DNA from: JBAXGE01 sp044344145
GTDB lineage: Bacteria > Planctomycetota > Phycisphaerae > WQYP01
Direction of reading: 5' to 3'
Length of the DNA: 9,895 nt
Assembly (NCBI GenBank): GCA_044344145.1
Contig: JBIJDM010000094.1
Span: 1 to 9,895 of the forward strand
In this document: one piece after another, positions 1-7,543 of the stretch
How the letters are laid out: each line of letters begins with the position of its first letter
How positions within the stretch are numbered: the stretch's first letter is position 1
The notes under the pieces: model-generated
Databases searched by the model: none
Told to the model about the DNA's origin: nothing
The model's input: only the letters and a program-made list of their open reading frames with translations
Translations under genes and position numbers: made by a program

Positions 1-1359
1 CTCTCCGCCAAGTTTGCCGAACCGCTCTCCGATGCCCAGATGGACAAACTGCTCGAGCAGCAGGGGGTCTTGCAGGAAAAACTCGATACGCTCAACGCGT
101 GGGAGCTCGATCAGCAGTTGGATATGGCGATGGATGCCCTGCGTTGCCCACCGCCGGATGCCAAAACCGGCGTCCTCTCCGGCGGGGAAAAACGCCGCGT
201 GGCGTTGTGTCGCCTACTGCTGAAAAATCCCGACGTACTGATTCTGGACGAACCCACCAACCATCTCGATGCCGAATCGGTGCAGTGGCTGGAACAGCAC
301 CTACGGCGGTATGCCGGTACGGTTATCGCGGTCACGCATGACCGTTACTTCCTCGACAATGTCGCGGGCTGGATCCTGGAATTGGATCGCGGCGCGGGCA
401 TCCCGTGGAAGGGCAATTATTCCTCGTGGCTGGAGCAGAAGGGCGCCCGGCTCAAAATCGAAGAAAAACAGGAATCCCAGCGGCAACGCGCCCTGGCACG
501 CGAATTGGAATGGATTCGCTCCAATCCCTCTGCCCGTCGGGCCAAGAGCAAGGCCCGCATCGCCGCCTACGAACAGATGGTCAGCGAAAACGGCGAGAAG
601 AAGAGTTCGGAAATTGAAATCTATATTCCTCCCGGTCCACGTCTGGGCCAGCGGGTCATCGAGGCCGACAAACTGACCAAGGCTTACGGCGACAAATTAC
701 TGTTTGAGAACTTCTCTTTCTCCATGCCCCCCGGCGGGATCGTGGGCATCATCGGCCCCAACGGTGCGGGTAAAACCACACTGTTCAAAATGATCATCGG
801 CGCGGAAACCCCCGATCAGGGTACGGTGACCGTGGGCGAGACCGTCAAACTCGCCTATGTCGAACAGGTCCGCGATAGTCTCGATCCCGAAGCCACGGTC
901 TGGGAAGCCATTGCCGATGGGCAGGAACATATGAAGCTGGGCACGGTCACGGTGAACAGCCGCACTTATGCCGCGCGGTTTGGCTTCACCGGCAACGACC
1001 AGCAGAAAAAACTCGGCGTCCTCTCCGGCGGCGAACGCCACCGCGTGCATCTAGCGCGCATGCTCAAGAGCGGCGCCAATGTGATTCTGCTCGACGAACC
1101 CACCAATGATCTGGATGTGAACACCATCCGCGCGCTGGAAGAGGCCCTGCAAAACTTCGCTGGCTGCGCGATTATCATCAGCCACGACCGCTCGTTCCTC
1201 GACCGTCTGGCCACGCATATCATGGCCTTTGAGGGCGATTCGCAGGTGGTCTTCTTCGAAGGCAACTATCAGGCCTACGAAGAGGACAAACATCGGCGCA
1301 TGGGCACCGATGCCGATAAGCCACATCGGATCAAGTACCGCAAACTGACGATGGGTTAA
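1..1359 (+). CDS. ettA: EttA-type ABC-F ATPase (energy-dependent translational throttle), 5' end cut by window
   Basis: The frame is open from base 1, so the start codon lies upstream. About 452 residues are visible, against about 555 in the family, so the first Walker A is missing. Counting base 1 as residue 1, the first ATPase domain shows signature LSGGEKR (59-65), Walker B with DEPTNHLD (83-90) and H-loop VTHDR (111-115). A charged tether follows at about 140-205, with the ELEWIRSNP and AKSKAR segments typical of the EttA P-site tRNA-interaction motif region. The second ATPase domain has Walker A GPNGAGKTT (252-260), signature LSGGER (341-346), Walker B with DEPTNDLD (365-372) and H-loop SHD (394-396). 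The C-terminus ends in PHRIKYRKL, as in EttA. There are no membrane segments, which fits an ABC-F protein. EttA binds the ribosomal E site and gates entry into elongation according to ATP/ADP. All visible catalytic residues are intact. The gene converges on the DinB gene with a 15-bp gap. Confidence 0.96.
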   Translation, partial: LSAKFAEPLSDAQMDKLLEQQGVLQEKLDTLNAWELDQQLDMAMDALRCPPPDAKTGVLSGGEKRRVALCRLLLKNPDVLILDEPTNHLDAESVQWLEQHLRRYAGTVIAVTHDRYFLDNVAGWILELDRGAGIPWKGNYSSWLEQKGARLKIEEKQESQRQRALARELEWIRSNPSARRAKSKARIAAYEQMVSENGEKKSSEIEIYIPPGPRLGQRVIEADKLTKAYGDKLLFENFSFSMPPGGIVGIIGPNGAGKTTLFKMIIGAETPDQGTVTVGETVKLAYVEQVRDSLDPEATVWEAIADGQEHMKLGTVTVNSRTYAARFGFTGNDQQKKLGVLSGGERHRVHLARMLKSGANVILLDEPTNDLDVNTIRALEEALQNFAGCAIIISHDRSFLDRLATHIMAFEGDSQVVFFEGNYQAYEEDKHRRMGTDADKPHRIKYRKLTMG

Positions 1360-1374
1360 ACCCGCCGGGCGCGT

Positions 1375-1866
1375 TTAGAACAAAACCGGCTTGCCCAGCT
1401 TCCGGCGAATCACCTGAAACTGGCCGATGTGCATGGTGTCATGGCCGATGCCCAGGGCTACAATGTCCGCATTCGTCGGACACATGCGCCGCATCGGTTC
1501 CGGGGCAGGTGCGCTTAACGTGGCATCCGAGAGTGTCTTGACACCGGCCACCACCGCGTCGCGCTGTTGGTTGTACAACGCCAGCAATTGCGCCTTGGTG
1601 TAACCAAAATCTTTGGCCTCGTTCTGGCCAGCGGTCTTCTTATCAAACTTCTCGGCGAACCCCGCAGGCAGGGCCGGTAACTTCAACCCTACGGTACTTA
1701 GCATGTGATTCTCGGCGGCAATCAAATGCCCCAACTGCCACATGGCGTGATTGGCCCCCGGCACGGGGCGGACCAGCATGTCCGCATCGGAAAAATCCGC
1801 CAGCGTCATGCCCAGAATATTACGGGAGGCATTCAAGCCTTGCGCGACCAGTGTCATAGCATCCAT
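1375..1866 (-). CDS. DinB-superfamily metal-binding protein
   Basis: A 163-residue soluble protein of the usual length for DinB/YfiT-like four-helix bundles. The three expected metal-ligand histidines are visible: H47 in the NHAMWQLGHLI helix, and H142 and H146 in the GHDTMHIGQ motif near the C-terminus. Family members are metal-dependent enzymes, some being thiol transferases or hydrolases, but many have no known reaction. The substrate cannot be told here. I chose the ATG at 1864-1866 because AAGGG (1873-1877, minus strand) lies 6 nt before it. A longer frame reaches a GTG at 1918-1920 but lacks such a site. The gene lies 60 bp downstream of the amidotransferase on the same strand and is probably co-transcribed with it. 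No terminator hairpin is evident in the 15-bp gap to ettA. Confidence 0.85.
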   Translation of the reverse strand: MDAMTLVAQGLNASRNILGMTLADFSDADMLVRPVPGANHAMWQLGHLIAAENHMLSTVGLKLPALPAGFAEKFDKKTAGQNEAKDFGYTKAQLLALYNQQRDAVVAGVKTLSDATLSAPAPEPMRRMCPTNADIVALGIGHDTMHIGQFQVIRRKLGKPVLF

Positions 1867-1926
1867 AACGTACCCTTGCCTTTCTTGGAATAGGGGCCAT
1901 GCCAAATTGTAGGCCGCCACCCCAAG

Positions 1927-2613
1927 TCAGGGACGGATGCATAAAAAATCCAGCAATTGGTATAACATCGGATGGACCGCCTGACCGTGTTGTGCGCTGT
2001 TCAAAATAGTCTCTGCCGGTTGTTGATAGCGCCCGGGCCGAATACTGGCTCCATCCGCCACCACCAATTCGCGCACACTCTCGGGCGTGGCTTCCAGATG
2101 GAACTGCAGCCCCAGCACACGCTTTCCGAGGGCAAAGGCCTGATTGGGCACCGGGTCGGTTTCCGCCAGCCGCACGGCCTGCGCGGGCAGGTCAAAAGTC
2201 TCCCCGTGCCAATGCAGCGGGGTAAACACTTCTGGCAGCAAGGCCCCTATCCCCGCCGTACTTACCCTGCGCACAGGCCACCAGCCAATTTCCTTTTCCG
2301 GCCCGGGATACACCCGCGCGCCCAGCGCATCTGCAATCATCTGGGCCCCCAGACAAATCCCCAGCACCGAACGCTGGGCTGCGATGGCCTCTCGTACCAA
2401 CTGCTTTTCTGCCCTTAGCCACGCGTACTCCGACTCGTCCAGCACACTCATCGGCCCGCCCATGATGACCAGCAGGTCAAAGTCCGTCACCTGCGGCAGG
2501 GCCTCACCCCGGTACAGATGCGTCCCGGTGAACTGATGCCCCCGATCCTGTGCCCATTGGGCAATCGCCGCCGGCCCTTCGAACGCCACATGCTGCAGAT
2601 AATGTATGTTCAT
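1927..2613 (-). CDS. Class I (type 1) glutamine amidotransferase, GMP-synthase-like GATase domain protein
   Basis: A stand-alone 228-residue glutamine amidotransferase domain. The nucleophile elbow GICLGAQ places the catalytic Cys at residue 87. The second conserved block, LGLQFHLEAT, supplies His172 and Glu174, completing the triad. The MGGPMSV strand (51-57) is the usual oxyanion-side motif of GMP-synthase-like GATases. Such domains release ammonia from glutamine, or act as gamma-glutamyl hydrolases or transferases. With no synthetase domain attached, the acceptor is unknown. The ATG at 2611-2613 is preferred because AGGA (2619-2622) lies 5 nt upstream and a promoter ends about 30 bp before it. 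The frame could extend to a TTG at 2674-2676, but that codon sits inside the -35 box. The gene is transcribed divergently from the acetyltransferase and leads into the DinB gene. Confidence 0.9.
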   Translation of the reverse strand: MNIHYLQHVAFEGPAAIAQWAQDRGHQFTGTHLYRGEALPQVTDFDLLVIMGGPMSVLDESEYAWLRAEKQLVREAIAAQRSVLGICLGAQMIADALGARVYPGPEKEIGWWPVRRVSTAGIGALLPEVFTPLHWHGETFDLPAQAVRLAETDPVPNQAFALGKRVLGLQFHLEATPESVRELVVADGASIRPGRYQQPAETILNSAQHGQAVHPMLYQLLDFLCIRP

Positions 2614-2618
2614 ACCAT

Positions 2619-2622
2619 TCCT
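2619..2622 (-). promoter_or_regulatory. Ribosome binding site of the glutamine amidotransferase
   Basis: AGGA on the minus strand, 5 nt upstream of the ATG at 2611-2613. It decides this start over the 21-codon-longer TTG alternative. Confidence 0.6.
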
Positions 2623-2647
2623 ATCCAAAAACCGTCTATCCGGCGGG

Positions 2648-2676
2648 ATTATTTTAGTCTCAACCCGGCAAGTCAA
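2648..2676 (-). promoter_or_regulatory. Sigma70-type promoter of the amidotransferase-DinB pair
   Basis: On the minus strand a -35 box TTGACT (2671-2676) and a -10 box AATAAT (2648-2653) are separated by exactly 17 bp (2654-2670). Each box matches the consensus at five of six positions. Transcription would start near 2641, giving a leader of about 27 nt before the amidotransferase ATG. No clear operator repeat is seen in this 110-bp divergent region. I could not define an equally good plus-strand promoter for the acetyltransferase. Confidence 0.65.
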
Positions 2677-2723
2677 TGGCTTTTTGGTAGGATTTACCTT
2701 GTTTAACGCTTGGAAAGGCAGTC

Positions 2724-3224
2724 ATGGCAATCCCCATCCTCATCCGTGCGGCCCAGGTGACGGACTTGGACGCCATCAACACCATTTACAATTATTACGT
2801 CCTGCACTCCACCTGTACCTATCAAACCGAGCCGGAAACAAGGACGGGACGCAGCGCGTGGTTTGCCCAGCATGGTCCGCGCCATCCGGTCCTGGTCGCC
2901 GAATGTGCGGGCGCAGTGGTGGGGTGGGGATCACTATCCCCCTTTCATCCCCGCAGCGCTTATGCCCATACCGTGGAGAACTCGGTCTATGTACAGCATG
3001 ACCAGCACCGGCAGGGCATTGGGAGTCGGCTGCTGGGCGAATTAATCACCCAAGCCCGAACCCTGGGCCACCATGCCATGGTGGCCCTGATTGACGCCGA
3101 TCAGCCCGGCAGTTTGGCTCTGCATAAGCGTCATGGGTTCACGCCCGCAGGGCATCTGGTCCAAGTGGGTCACAAGTTTGGGCGTTGGTTGGATGTCATC
3201 TATATGCAACAAATTTTGTCCTGA
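2724..3224 (+). CDS. GNAT N-acetyltransferase, phosphinothricin/methionine-sulfoximine acetyltransferase-like
   Basis: A 166-residue protein matching the length and layout of the PAT/MnaT branch of GNAT acetyltransferases. The N-terminus IRAAQVTDLDAINTIYN is the family opening, and TYQTEPET (32-39) is the usual substrate-lid segment. VENSVYV (84-90) is the core strand. The acetyl-CoA pyrophosphate loop RQGIGS (96-101) follows the R/QxxGxG/A pattern. The end carries the LHKRHGF block (133-139) and GRWLDVIYM. These enzymes transfer acetyl from acetyl-CoA to the amine of amino-acid analogues such as phosphinothricin or methionine sulfoximine, or of small amines. The true substrate here is not determinable. 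The ATG has GGAAAGG (2712-2718) 5 nt upstream. It stands alone, divergent from the amidotransferase. Confidence 0.88.
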   Translation: MAIPILIRAAQVTDLDAINTIYNYYVLHSTCTYQTEPETRTGRSAWFAQHGPRHPVLVAECAGAVVGWGSLSPFHPRSAYAHTVENSVYVQHDQHRQGIGSRLLGELITQARTLGHHAMVALIDADQPGSLALHKRHGFTPAGHLVQVGHKFGRWLDVIYMQQILS

Positions 3225-3265
3225 TTCCCCCGCTGACCAGACTAGGATTTCGCCAATTAATTGCT

Positions 3266-3292
3266 TTGACTATGCGTTAAATAAGTTACAAT
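3266..3292 (+). promoter_or_regulatory. Candidate promoter of the signal-transduction operon
   Basis: In the AT-rich gap after the acetyltransferase, TTGACT (3266-3271) and TACAAT (3287-3292) each match the sigma70 consensus at five of six positions. Their spacing is 15 bp, shorter than the preferred 16-18, so strength is uncertain. A start near 3299 would put about 40 nt before the small ORF at 3339. The rest of 3225-3338 shows no gene and no convincing terminator. Confidence 0.4.
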
Positions 3293-3325
3293 GGAGGCGA
3301 ATTGGTTTCGCACGTCCATGACAGC

Positions 3326-3331
3326 AAGGTG
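3326..3331 (+). promoter_or_regulatory. Ribosome binding site of the small leader ORF
   Basis: AAGGTG ends 7 nt before the ATG at 3339. It is the main reason to regard the following 46-codon ORF as translated. Confidence 0.45.
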
Positions 3332-3338
3332 ATGCATA

Positions 3339-3479
3339 ATGATGGCAGGGGCAAATAAGCAGGTGATTTTTGGTGCCTGCGCGGGTGTATTGGTTTTGTC
3401 GCCAGGGCGCGGTGGCGCTTCGACGCAAATCGAGTGGGCCCAGGGTTGGTTCTGGATGGGAGGCCCTGATGCCCACTGA
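3339..3479 (+). CDS. Small leader ORF (46 aa) overlapping the kinase start
   Basis: A short ORF starting MMAGANKQVIFGACAG and ending FWMGGPDAH. It is preceded by AAGGTG at 7 nt and is the first good start after the candidate promoter. A second ATG follows at 3342. Residues 8-21 are mostly small and hydrophobic and could form a weak signal or anchor segment. The second half is tryptophan-rich (W33, W37, W39). Its last 11 bases overlap the kinase start in another frame, so ribosomes finishing it would arrive at the kinase start codon. I do not recognise a family. It may be a coupling leader, a small partner of the kinase, or a chance ORF. The stretch is otherwise unexplained 5' sequence of the operon. 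Confidence 0.4.
   Translation: MMAGANKQVIFGACAGVLVLSPGRGGASTQIEWAQGWFWMGGPDAH
3458..3463 (+). promoter_or_regulatory. Ribosome binding site of the histidine kinase
   Basis: GGGAGG lies 5 nt upstream of the ATG at 3469. It decides this start over an upstream in-frame TTG at 3370 that has no comparable site. It lies within the coding part of the small leader ORF. Confidence 0.7.
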
Positions 3480-6400
3480 CACATCCAACACCCAAGTACG
3501 CTGGGGGATTCTGGACGGTTGTGCCTTAGGCGCCATCACTCTGGCGCTTTTCTCGGTGGGGTATACCGAATATATTGGTTGGGGTCCCACCTCGGTATGG
3601 CACGGCCAGATGCCCATGTCCGCGGTCTCCGCGTTGTTCATCATTGGCCTGGCTTCGTCCCTCGTACTGAATCGCCATCGGCCGCAGTGGTCGCTGTCGC
3701 GCTGGTTGGGCTGGAGTACGGTGGCGGGAATATTGGTAATCGGTGTGTGGGCCGGGCTTCGAACGTATTTCGACGTGGCCTGGGATGCCTGGTTGTTCCA
3801 GTTACTTACCGCCCCGGCCAATGTGCTGGTGGACAGTCCATTCCCACCGCTGGTGGCCATGAATTATGTGCTCTTGGCGCTGGCCTTCGCTTTGGATCAA
3901 CCCCCTTGTCGGGGCTATCGGACGTGTCGGCATTTGGCGGCGGGTCTGCCGCTGATTCCGTGGTGTCTGAGCCTGACCGTGCTGGTCAGTTACAGTGCGG
4001 GCACCCCGCTGCTTTATGATGCCCAAACCATCCCCATGGCACTGTTGACCGCTATCGCCATCACGCTGCTGAGTTTCGGTATGATCATTGGGGGGCGCAG
4101 TCAGCTCTGGCCCGCTTCGTTGTTTCGGGCGCTGGGATTGGTGTCGAAAAACGCGCCCGTCGAGGCCGCTTCCCGGCCTGGACCAGTGGGGGTGTTGCTG
4201 ACCCTATATCTGATTATTGGTGGGGGCGGCATATTTTATCTGGAAAACCAGATTGATGAAGTCCACCAAAGTGCCAGTCAGGAACTCACCACGATCGCCA
4301 AATTAAAAGTCGACCAAATCACCCAATGGGTGTCGGAACGCCGGGGGGATACCACGGCCCTGCTGCACAATCAGATGTTTATCCAACAAGCACAGACCTA
4401 TCTGAATCAACCCCCCGGTGTGGCGGACAACGCCACGGCGGACGCTTTGCACGCTGCCATGCAGGTCTTACGTCTGAATTATGATTATCAGGCGATCATA
4501 CTGCTCGATGCCCGGGGGCAGGCGCGTATGGCCATTCCCGCCGGGACTGAAGCCTTGCATGATGAATGGCTGCAATACCTGACCTTGGCCCTGACAGCGC
4601 GCGGGGTGGTGGATATGGATCTGCACCGGGAAACACTCAGTTCCAATCTACATATGGCGTCGCTGGTGCCTATCGGCATAAAAGCAGCGCCGGGGACTGC
4701 GGCCGATGGCGTGTTGGTTTTTGTCATCAATCCCGAACAGGTGCTTTTTCCCATGGTGCAGAATTGGCCCACGGGCAGTCGTAGTGCGGAAACGTTATTG
4801 GTCCGGCGTGAGGGACCCGAGGCGGTGCTTATCAACCCCTTGCGGCATAGTCCCCTGCCCCCACTAAGCCTCCGTTTCCCGATCACCCCGACCAGTGAAA
4901 TCCCCGCCGTGCAGGCGGTCTTGGGCAAAACCGGTATCTACGAAGGCTTGGATTATCGCGGCGTCCCGGTCCTGGCCGTGCTCAAGGCCCTGCCTGACAC
5001 CCAGTGGTATATGGTTGCCAAAATTGATCTGGAAGAAATCTATGCGCCGTTGCGGAAAAAAAACTGGAATGATGCACTCTTCCTGCTCAGTTTGATTGTG
5101 ACGCTCACGCTGGCGGCCAGCCTCTGGGCCCGCCAGCATGAAATCCAGTTGCTCCAATACGAGTATCAGGCCCAGCAGGAGAAGCTGGCCAGTGAACGGC
5201 GCTTTGCCGCGTTGTTCGAACAGGCGGCGGTGGGCGTGGCCGAAGTGGACAGCCTCACGGGCCGGTATATCCATGTGAATCAACGCTTTGCCACCATGTT
5301 CGGCTATACGGTGGCGGAAATGGAACAGATCACCTATCAGGAACACACCCACCCGGAGGATCGCGCGACGACCGCAGAGCGTATCAGGCAATTACTGGCC
5401 GGCACGGTCCGGGAGTATGTGGCGGAAAAACGTTTTCTGCACCGTGATGGCACCGTGCTATGGGGGAGTCTGAGTGTATCGGCCTTGTGGCACCCGGGCG
5501 ACGCCTGGCGCCGGCATGTGGTGGTGCTGCAGGACATCACGGAACGGAAAATAGCCCAGGAGCATATCCAGCAATATGCGGATATTGTCACCAACATGCA
5601 GCAGGGGCTGTGTGTCTATCATCTGGAAAATCCCGCCGACGACCGCAGTCTGCGTATGGTGGCGGCCAATCCCGCCAGTACCGTGGAACTGGGTATGAAT
5701 ACCGCGCTAACCATGGGCCGGTATATTGATGTATGCTTTCCCAATTTACGCGCCCAGGGAATCCCGCAGAAATTCGCCGAGGTGGTCCGCACCCAGCAAC
5801 CCATCGCCTTCGAGAGTCTCACGTACAGCGATCAGAATATCCATGAGTCCACCTTTGCGGTCAAAGCCTTCCCCATCCCCGGACAGCGGGTGGCGGTCTT
5901 GTTTGAAGACATCACCGAGGAAAAACGCACGCAGGCGGCGCTGCAACGGCAGGAAGAATTTATCCGCACGTTGCTGGACAATCTGGCCGAAGGGGTCGTG
6001 GCCTGCGATGCTCAGGGCCAGTTGGTGCTCTTTAACCGGACGGCGCGGCAGTGGCATGGCACCGATATCCGGGCCTTGCCCGCTACGGAATGGGCCCAGC
6101 ATTTTGGGCTTTATGCCGACGATGGTGTGACCTTGTTGGCGCCCCACGAAATTCCGCTGGTCCGGGCCTTTGCCGGGGAGATGATTCATGCGGCCACGAT
6201 GACGATCGTCGCCACCGGTCAGAATCCGCGGGTTATTGTGGCCGCGGGGGGGCCGTTCTATGATGCCCAACAACGCAAGTTGGGGGCGGTTATGGTTTTG
6301 CGTGACGTGACCGAAAGCCGCCGGGCCGAGGACGAAATTCGGCAACTCAATACGGAATTGGAAGAACGGGTGCGCCAGCGCACGGCTCAATTGCAGGTAT

Positions 6401-7089
6401 CCAATCAGGAACTGGAAGCCTTCTCCTATTCCGTATCCCACGATCTGCGCGCCCCCTTGCGCGGCATAGATGGCTGGAGTCAGGCCTTGCTGGAAGATTG
6501 CGGCACCCAATTGGATGCCACCGGCCAGCAATATCTCGCCCGGGTTCGTGCCGAGACGCAGCGTTTGGGACATCTGATTGATGACTTGTTGCAGTTGGCC
6601 CGGGTGAGTCGGGGCGCTATGCAATGGGCGCCGGTGGACTTGTCGGCCTTGGCCCATACCGTGGCCGGGCGGATGCAAGCCTTCGCGCCGGAACGTCAGA
6701 TGGTGATTCAGATTGAACCCAACCTCCAGGTTCAGGGCGACGGACGTTTGTTGGAAGTGATCCTGACCAATCTGCTGGACAATGCCGTCAAATTTACCGG
6801 GAAACAGACGGCCCCCCGGATCGAATTTGGGCGCTTGGTCACTGCGGTGGCAGGCGACACGGATAACATTCCAGTATACTTTATTCGCGATAACGGCGCC
6901 GGGTTTGATATGGCCTTCGCACAAAAACTGTTCGGGGCGTTCCAGCGGATGCATAAAACCACCGATTTTCCCGGTACGGGTATCGGTTTGGCCACGGTTC
7001 AGCGTATCATTCATCGGCACGGCGGACGGATTTGGGCCGAAGCCCAAGTCAACCAAGGTGCCACATTCTACTTTACCTTAGGAAAATAA
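3469..7089 (+). CDS. Multi-sensor membrane histidine kinase: 6-TM domain, Cache-like sensor, 3 PAS, HisKA-HATPase
   Basis: A 1206-residue membrane sensor kinase. Hydrophobic segments at about 14-31, 50-67, 80-97, 127-142, 156-175 and 188-207 form an N-terminal integral-membrane domain resembling MASE-type sensors. Another segment at 240-258 leads into an extracytoplasmic region of about 260-530, read as a double-Cache-like sensor (LKVDQITQWVSER near its start). It is closed by a membrane segment at 535-554. The cytoplasmic part has PAS domains at about 579-694, 703-819 and 832-952, a coiled coil at 954-983, and a HisKA domain with SYSVSHDLRAPLRG (phosphoacceptor His991). The HATPase shows N-box NLLDNAVKF (1101-1109), G1 DNGAG (1141-1145) and G2 GTGIGL (1169-1174). 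All catalytic residues are present. The kinase core is of the bacteriophytochrome/Cph1-like group, yet there is no phytochrome module. It should autophosphorylate His991 and pass phosphate to Asp66 of the next gene. The start rests on GGGAGG 5 nt before the ATG. Confidence 0.93.
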   Translation: MPTDTSNTQVRWGILDGCALGAITLALFSVGYTEYIGWGPTSVWHGQMPMSAVSALFIIGLASSLVLNRHRPQWSLSRWLGWSTVAGILVIGVWAGLRTYFDVAWDAWLFQLLTAPANVLVDSPFPPLVAMNYVLLALAFALDQPPCRGYRTCRHLAAGLPLIPWCLSLTVLVSYSAGTPLLYDAQTIPMALLTAIAITLLSFGMIIGGRSQLWPASLFRALGLVSKNAPVEAASRPGPVGVLLTLYLIIGGGGIFYLENQIDEVHQSASQELTTIAKLKVDQITQWVSERRGDTTALLHNQMFIQQAQTYLNQPPGVADNATADALHAAMQVLRLNYDYQAIILLDARGQARMAIPAGTEALHDEWLQYLTLALTARGVVDMDLHRETLSSNLHMASLVPIGIKAAPGTAADGVLVFVINPEQVLFPMVQNWPTGSRSAETLLVRREGPEAVLINPLRHSPLPPLSLRFPITPTSEIPAVQAVLGKTGIYEGLDYRGVPVLAVLKALPDTQWYMVAKIDLEEIYAPLRKKNWNDALFLLSLIVTLTLAASLWARQHEIQLLQYEYQAQQEKLASERRFAALFEQAAVGVAEVDSLTGRYIHVNQRFATMFGYTVAEMEQITYQEHTHPEDRATTAERIRQLLAGTVREYVAEKRFLHRDGTVLWGSLSVSALWHPGDAWRRHVVVLQDITERKIAQEHIQQYADIVTNMQQGLCVYHLENPADDRSLRMVAANPASTVELGMNTALTMGRYIDVCFPNLRAQGIPQKFAEVVRTQQPIAFESLTYSDQNIHESTFAVKAFPIPGQRVAVLFEDITEEKRTQAALQRQEEFIRTLLDNLAEGVVACDAQGQLVLFNRTARQWHGTDIRALPATEWAQHFGLYADDGVTLLAPHEIPLVRAFAGEMIHAATMTIVATGQNPRVIVAAGGPFYDAQQRKLGAVMVLRDVTESRRAEDEIRQLNTELEERVRQRTAQLQVSNQELEAFSYSVSHDLRAPLRGIDGWSQALLEDCGTQLDATGQQYLARVRAETQRLGHLIDDLLQLARVSRGAMQWAPVDLSALAHTVAGRMQAFAPERQMVIQIEPNLQVQGDGRLLEVILTNLLDNAVKFTGKQTAPRIEFGRLVTAVAGDTDNIPVYFIRDNGAGFDMAFAQKLFGAFQRMHKTTDFPGTGIGLATVQRIIHRHGGRIWAEAQVNQGATFYFTLGK

Positions 7090-7090
7090 T

Positions 7091-7543
7091 ATGGACGCCA
7101 AAATCATTCTGTTGATCGAAGACAATCCCAGTGATGTGGACCTGACCAAACGCGCCTTGGCCAAAAGTCGGATCACCAATCAGATGGTGGTCGCCGGGGA
7201 TGGTCAGGAGGCGCTCGACTATTTGTTCGGCACGGCAGCCCAGGCGGGGCGCGATGCCCAGCCCTTGCCCACGATTATCCTGCTCGATTTGAAGTTGCCC
7301 AAAATTGACGGCCACGAAGTCCTGCGGCGGATTCGTGCCGACGAACGCACCCGGCGTCTGCCGGTGGTGATTCTGACCTCGTCATGTGAAGAGCAGGACC
7401 TGGCGATGGGTTACGATCTGGGGGTGAACAGCTACATCCGCAAACCGGTGAATTTTGTCCAGTTTGTGGCTGCGATCGAACACTTGGGGCTGTATTGGTT
7501 GGTGCTGAACGAACCGCCCCCCCAGCCCACGAGGCCAGTATGA
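7091..7543 (+). CDS. Single-domain response regulator, Rcp1-like
   Basis: A 150-residue CheY-fold receiver with no output domain. Acidic pocket residues are E10 and D11, and the phosphoacceptor is Asp66 in LLDLKLPK. The switch Thr is T96 in VVILTSS and the conserved Lys is K118 in YIRKPV. The segment around ALDYLFG and the C-terminal NFVQFVAAIEHLGLYWLVLNEPPP are hallmarks of Rcp1-type regulators, which partner phytochrome-like kinases. The ATG follows the kinase stop by one base. Its AGGA (7080-7083) lies inside the last codons of the kinase, so translation is probably coupled. It most likely accepts phosphate from His991 of that kinase and acts by protein contact or as a phosphate shuttle. 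Its stop overlaps the next start. Confidence 0.93.
   Translation: MDAKIILLIEDNPSDVDLTKRALAKSRITNQMVVAGDGQEALDYLFGTAAQAGRDAQPLPTIILLDLKLPKIDGHEVLRRIRADERTRRLPVVILTSSCEEQDLAMGYDLGVNSYIRKPVNFVQFVAAIEHLGLYWLVLNEPPPQPTRPV

Noticed and set aside
1353..1363. Inverted repeat gggttaaaccc at the ettA stop as a terminator
   Set aside because: The two arms leave a one-base loop and no T-run follows, so it cannot form a normal intrinsic terminator.
3344..3434. Possible cyclic-di-GMP (GEMM) riboswitch, because ggggcaaa and gacgcaaa occur in order before the kinase
   Set aside because: The spacing and the flanking stem and tetraloop-receptor parts of the GEMM-I pattern could not be found. The region is also explained by the small ORF. 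A covariance-model search would settle it.
3370..3468. Longer kinase start at TTG 3370
   Set aside because: There is no ribosome binding site, the added 33 residues look unlike coding sequence of the family, and GGGAGG sits ideally before ATG 3469.
3438..3479. FWMGGPD at the end of the small ORF resembles the start of formylglycine-generating-enzyme-like domains (FWMGS)
   Set aside because: Only about seven residues match and the ORF stops at once. No further part of that domain is present in any frame nearby.
3270..3860. Minus-strand open frame of about 196 codons over the operon start
   Set aside because: It is antisense to the kinase N-terminus and promoter region. It has no ribosome binding site seen, no hydrophobic or domain pattern, and low-complexity composition typical of shadow frames.
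5746..7056. Long open frame on the minus strand (about 436 codons) opposite the kinase
   Set aside because: It lies wholly antisense to clear PAS, HisKA and HATPase domains. It has no recognisable motifs and reads as a Pro/Gly/His-rich shadow typical of GC-rich coding DNA.
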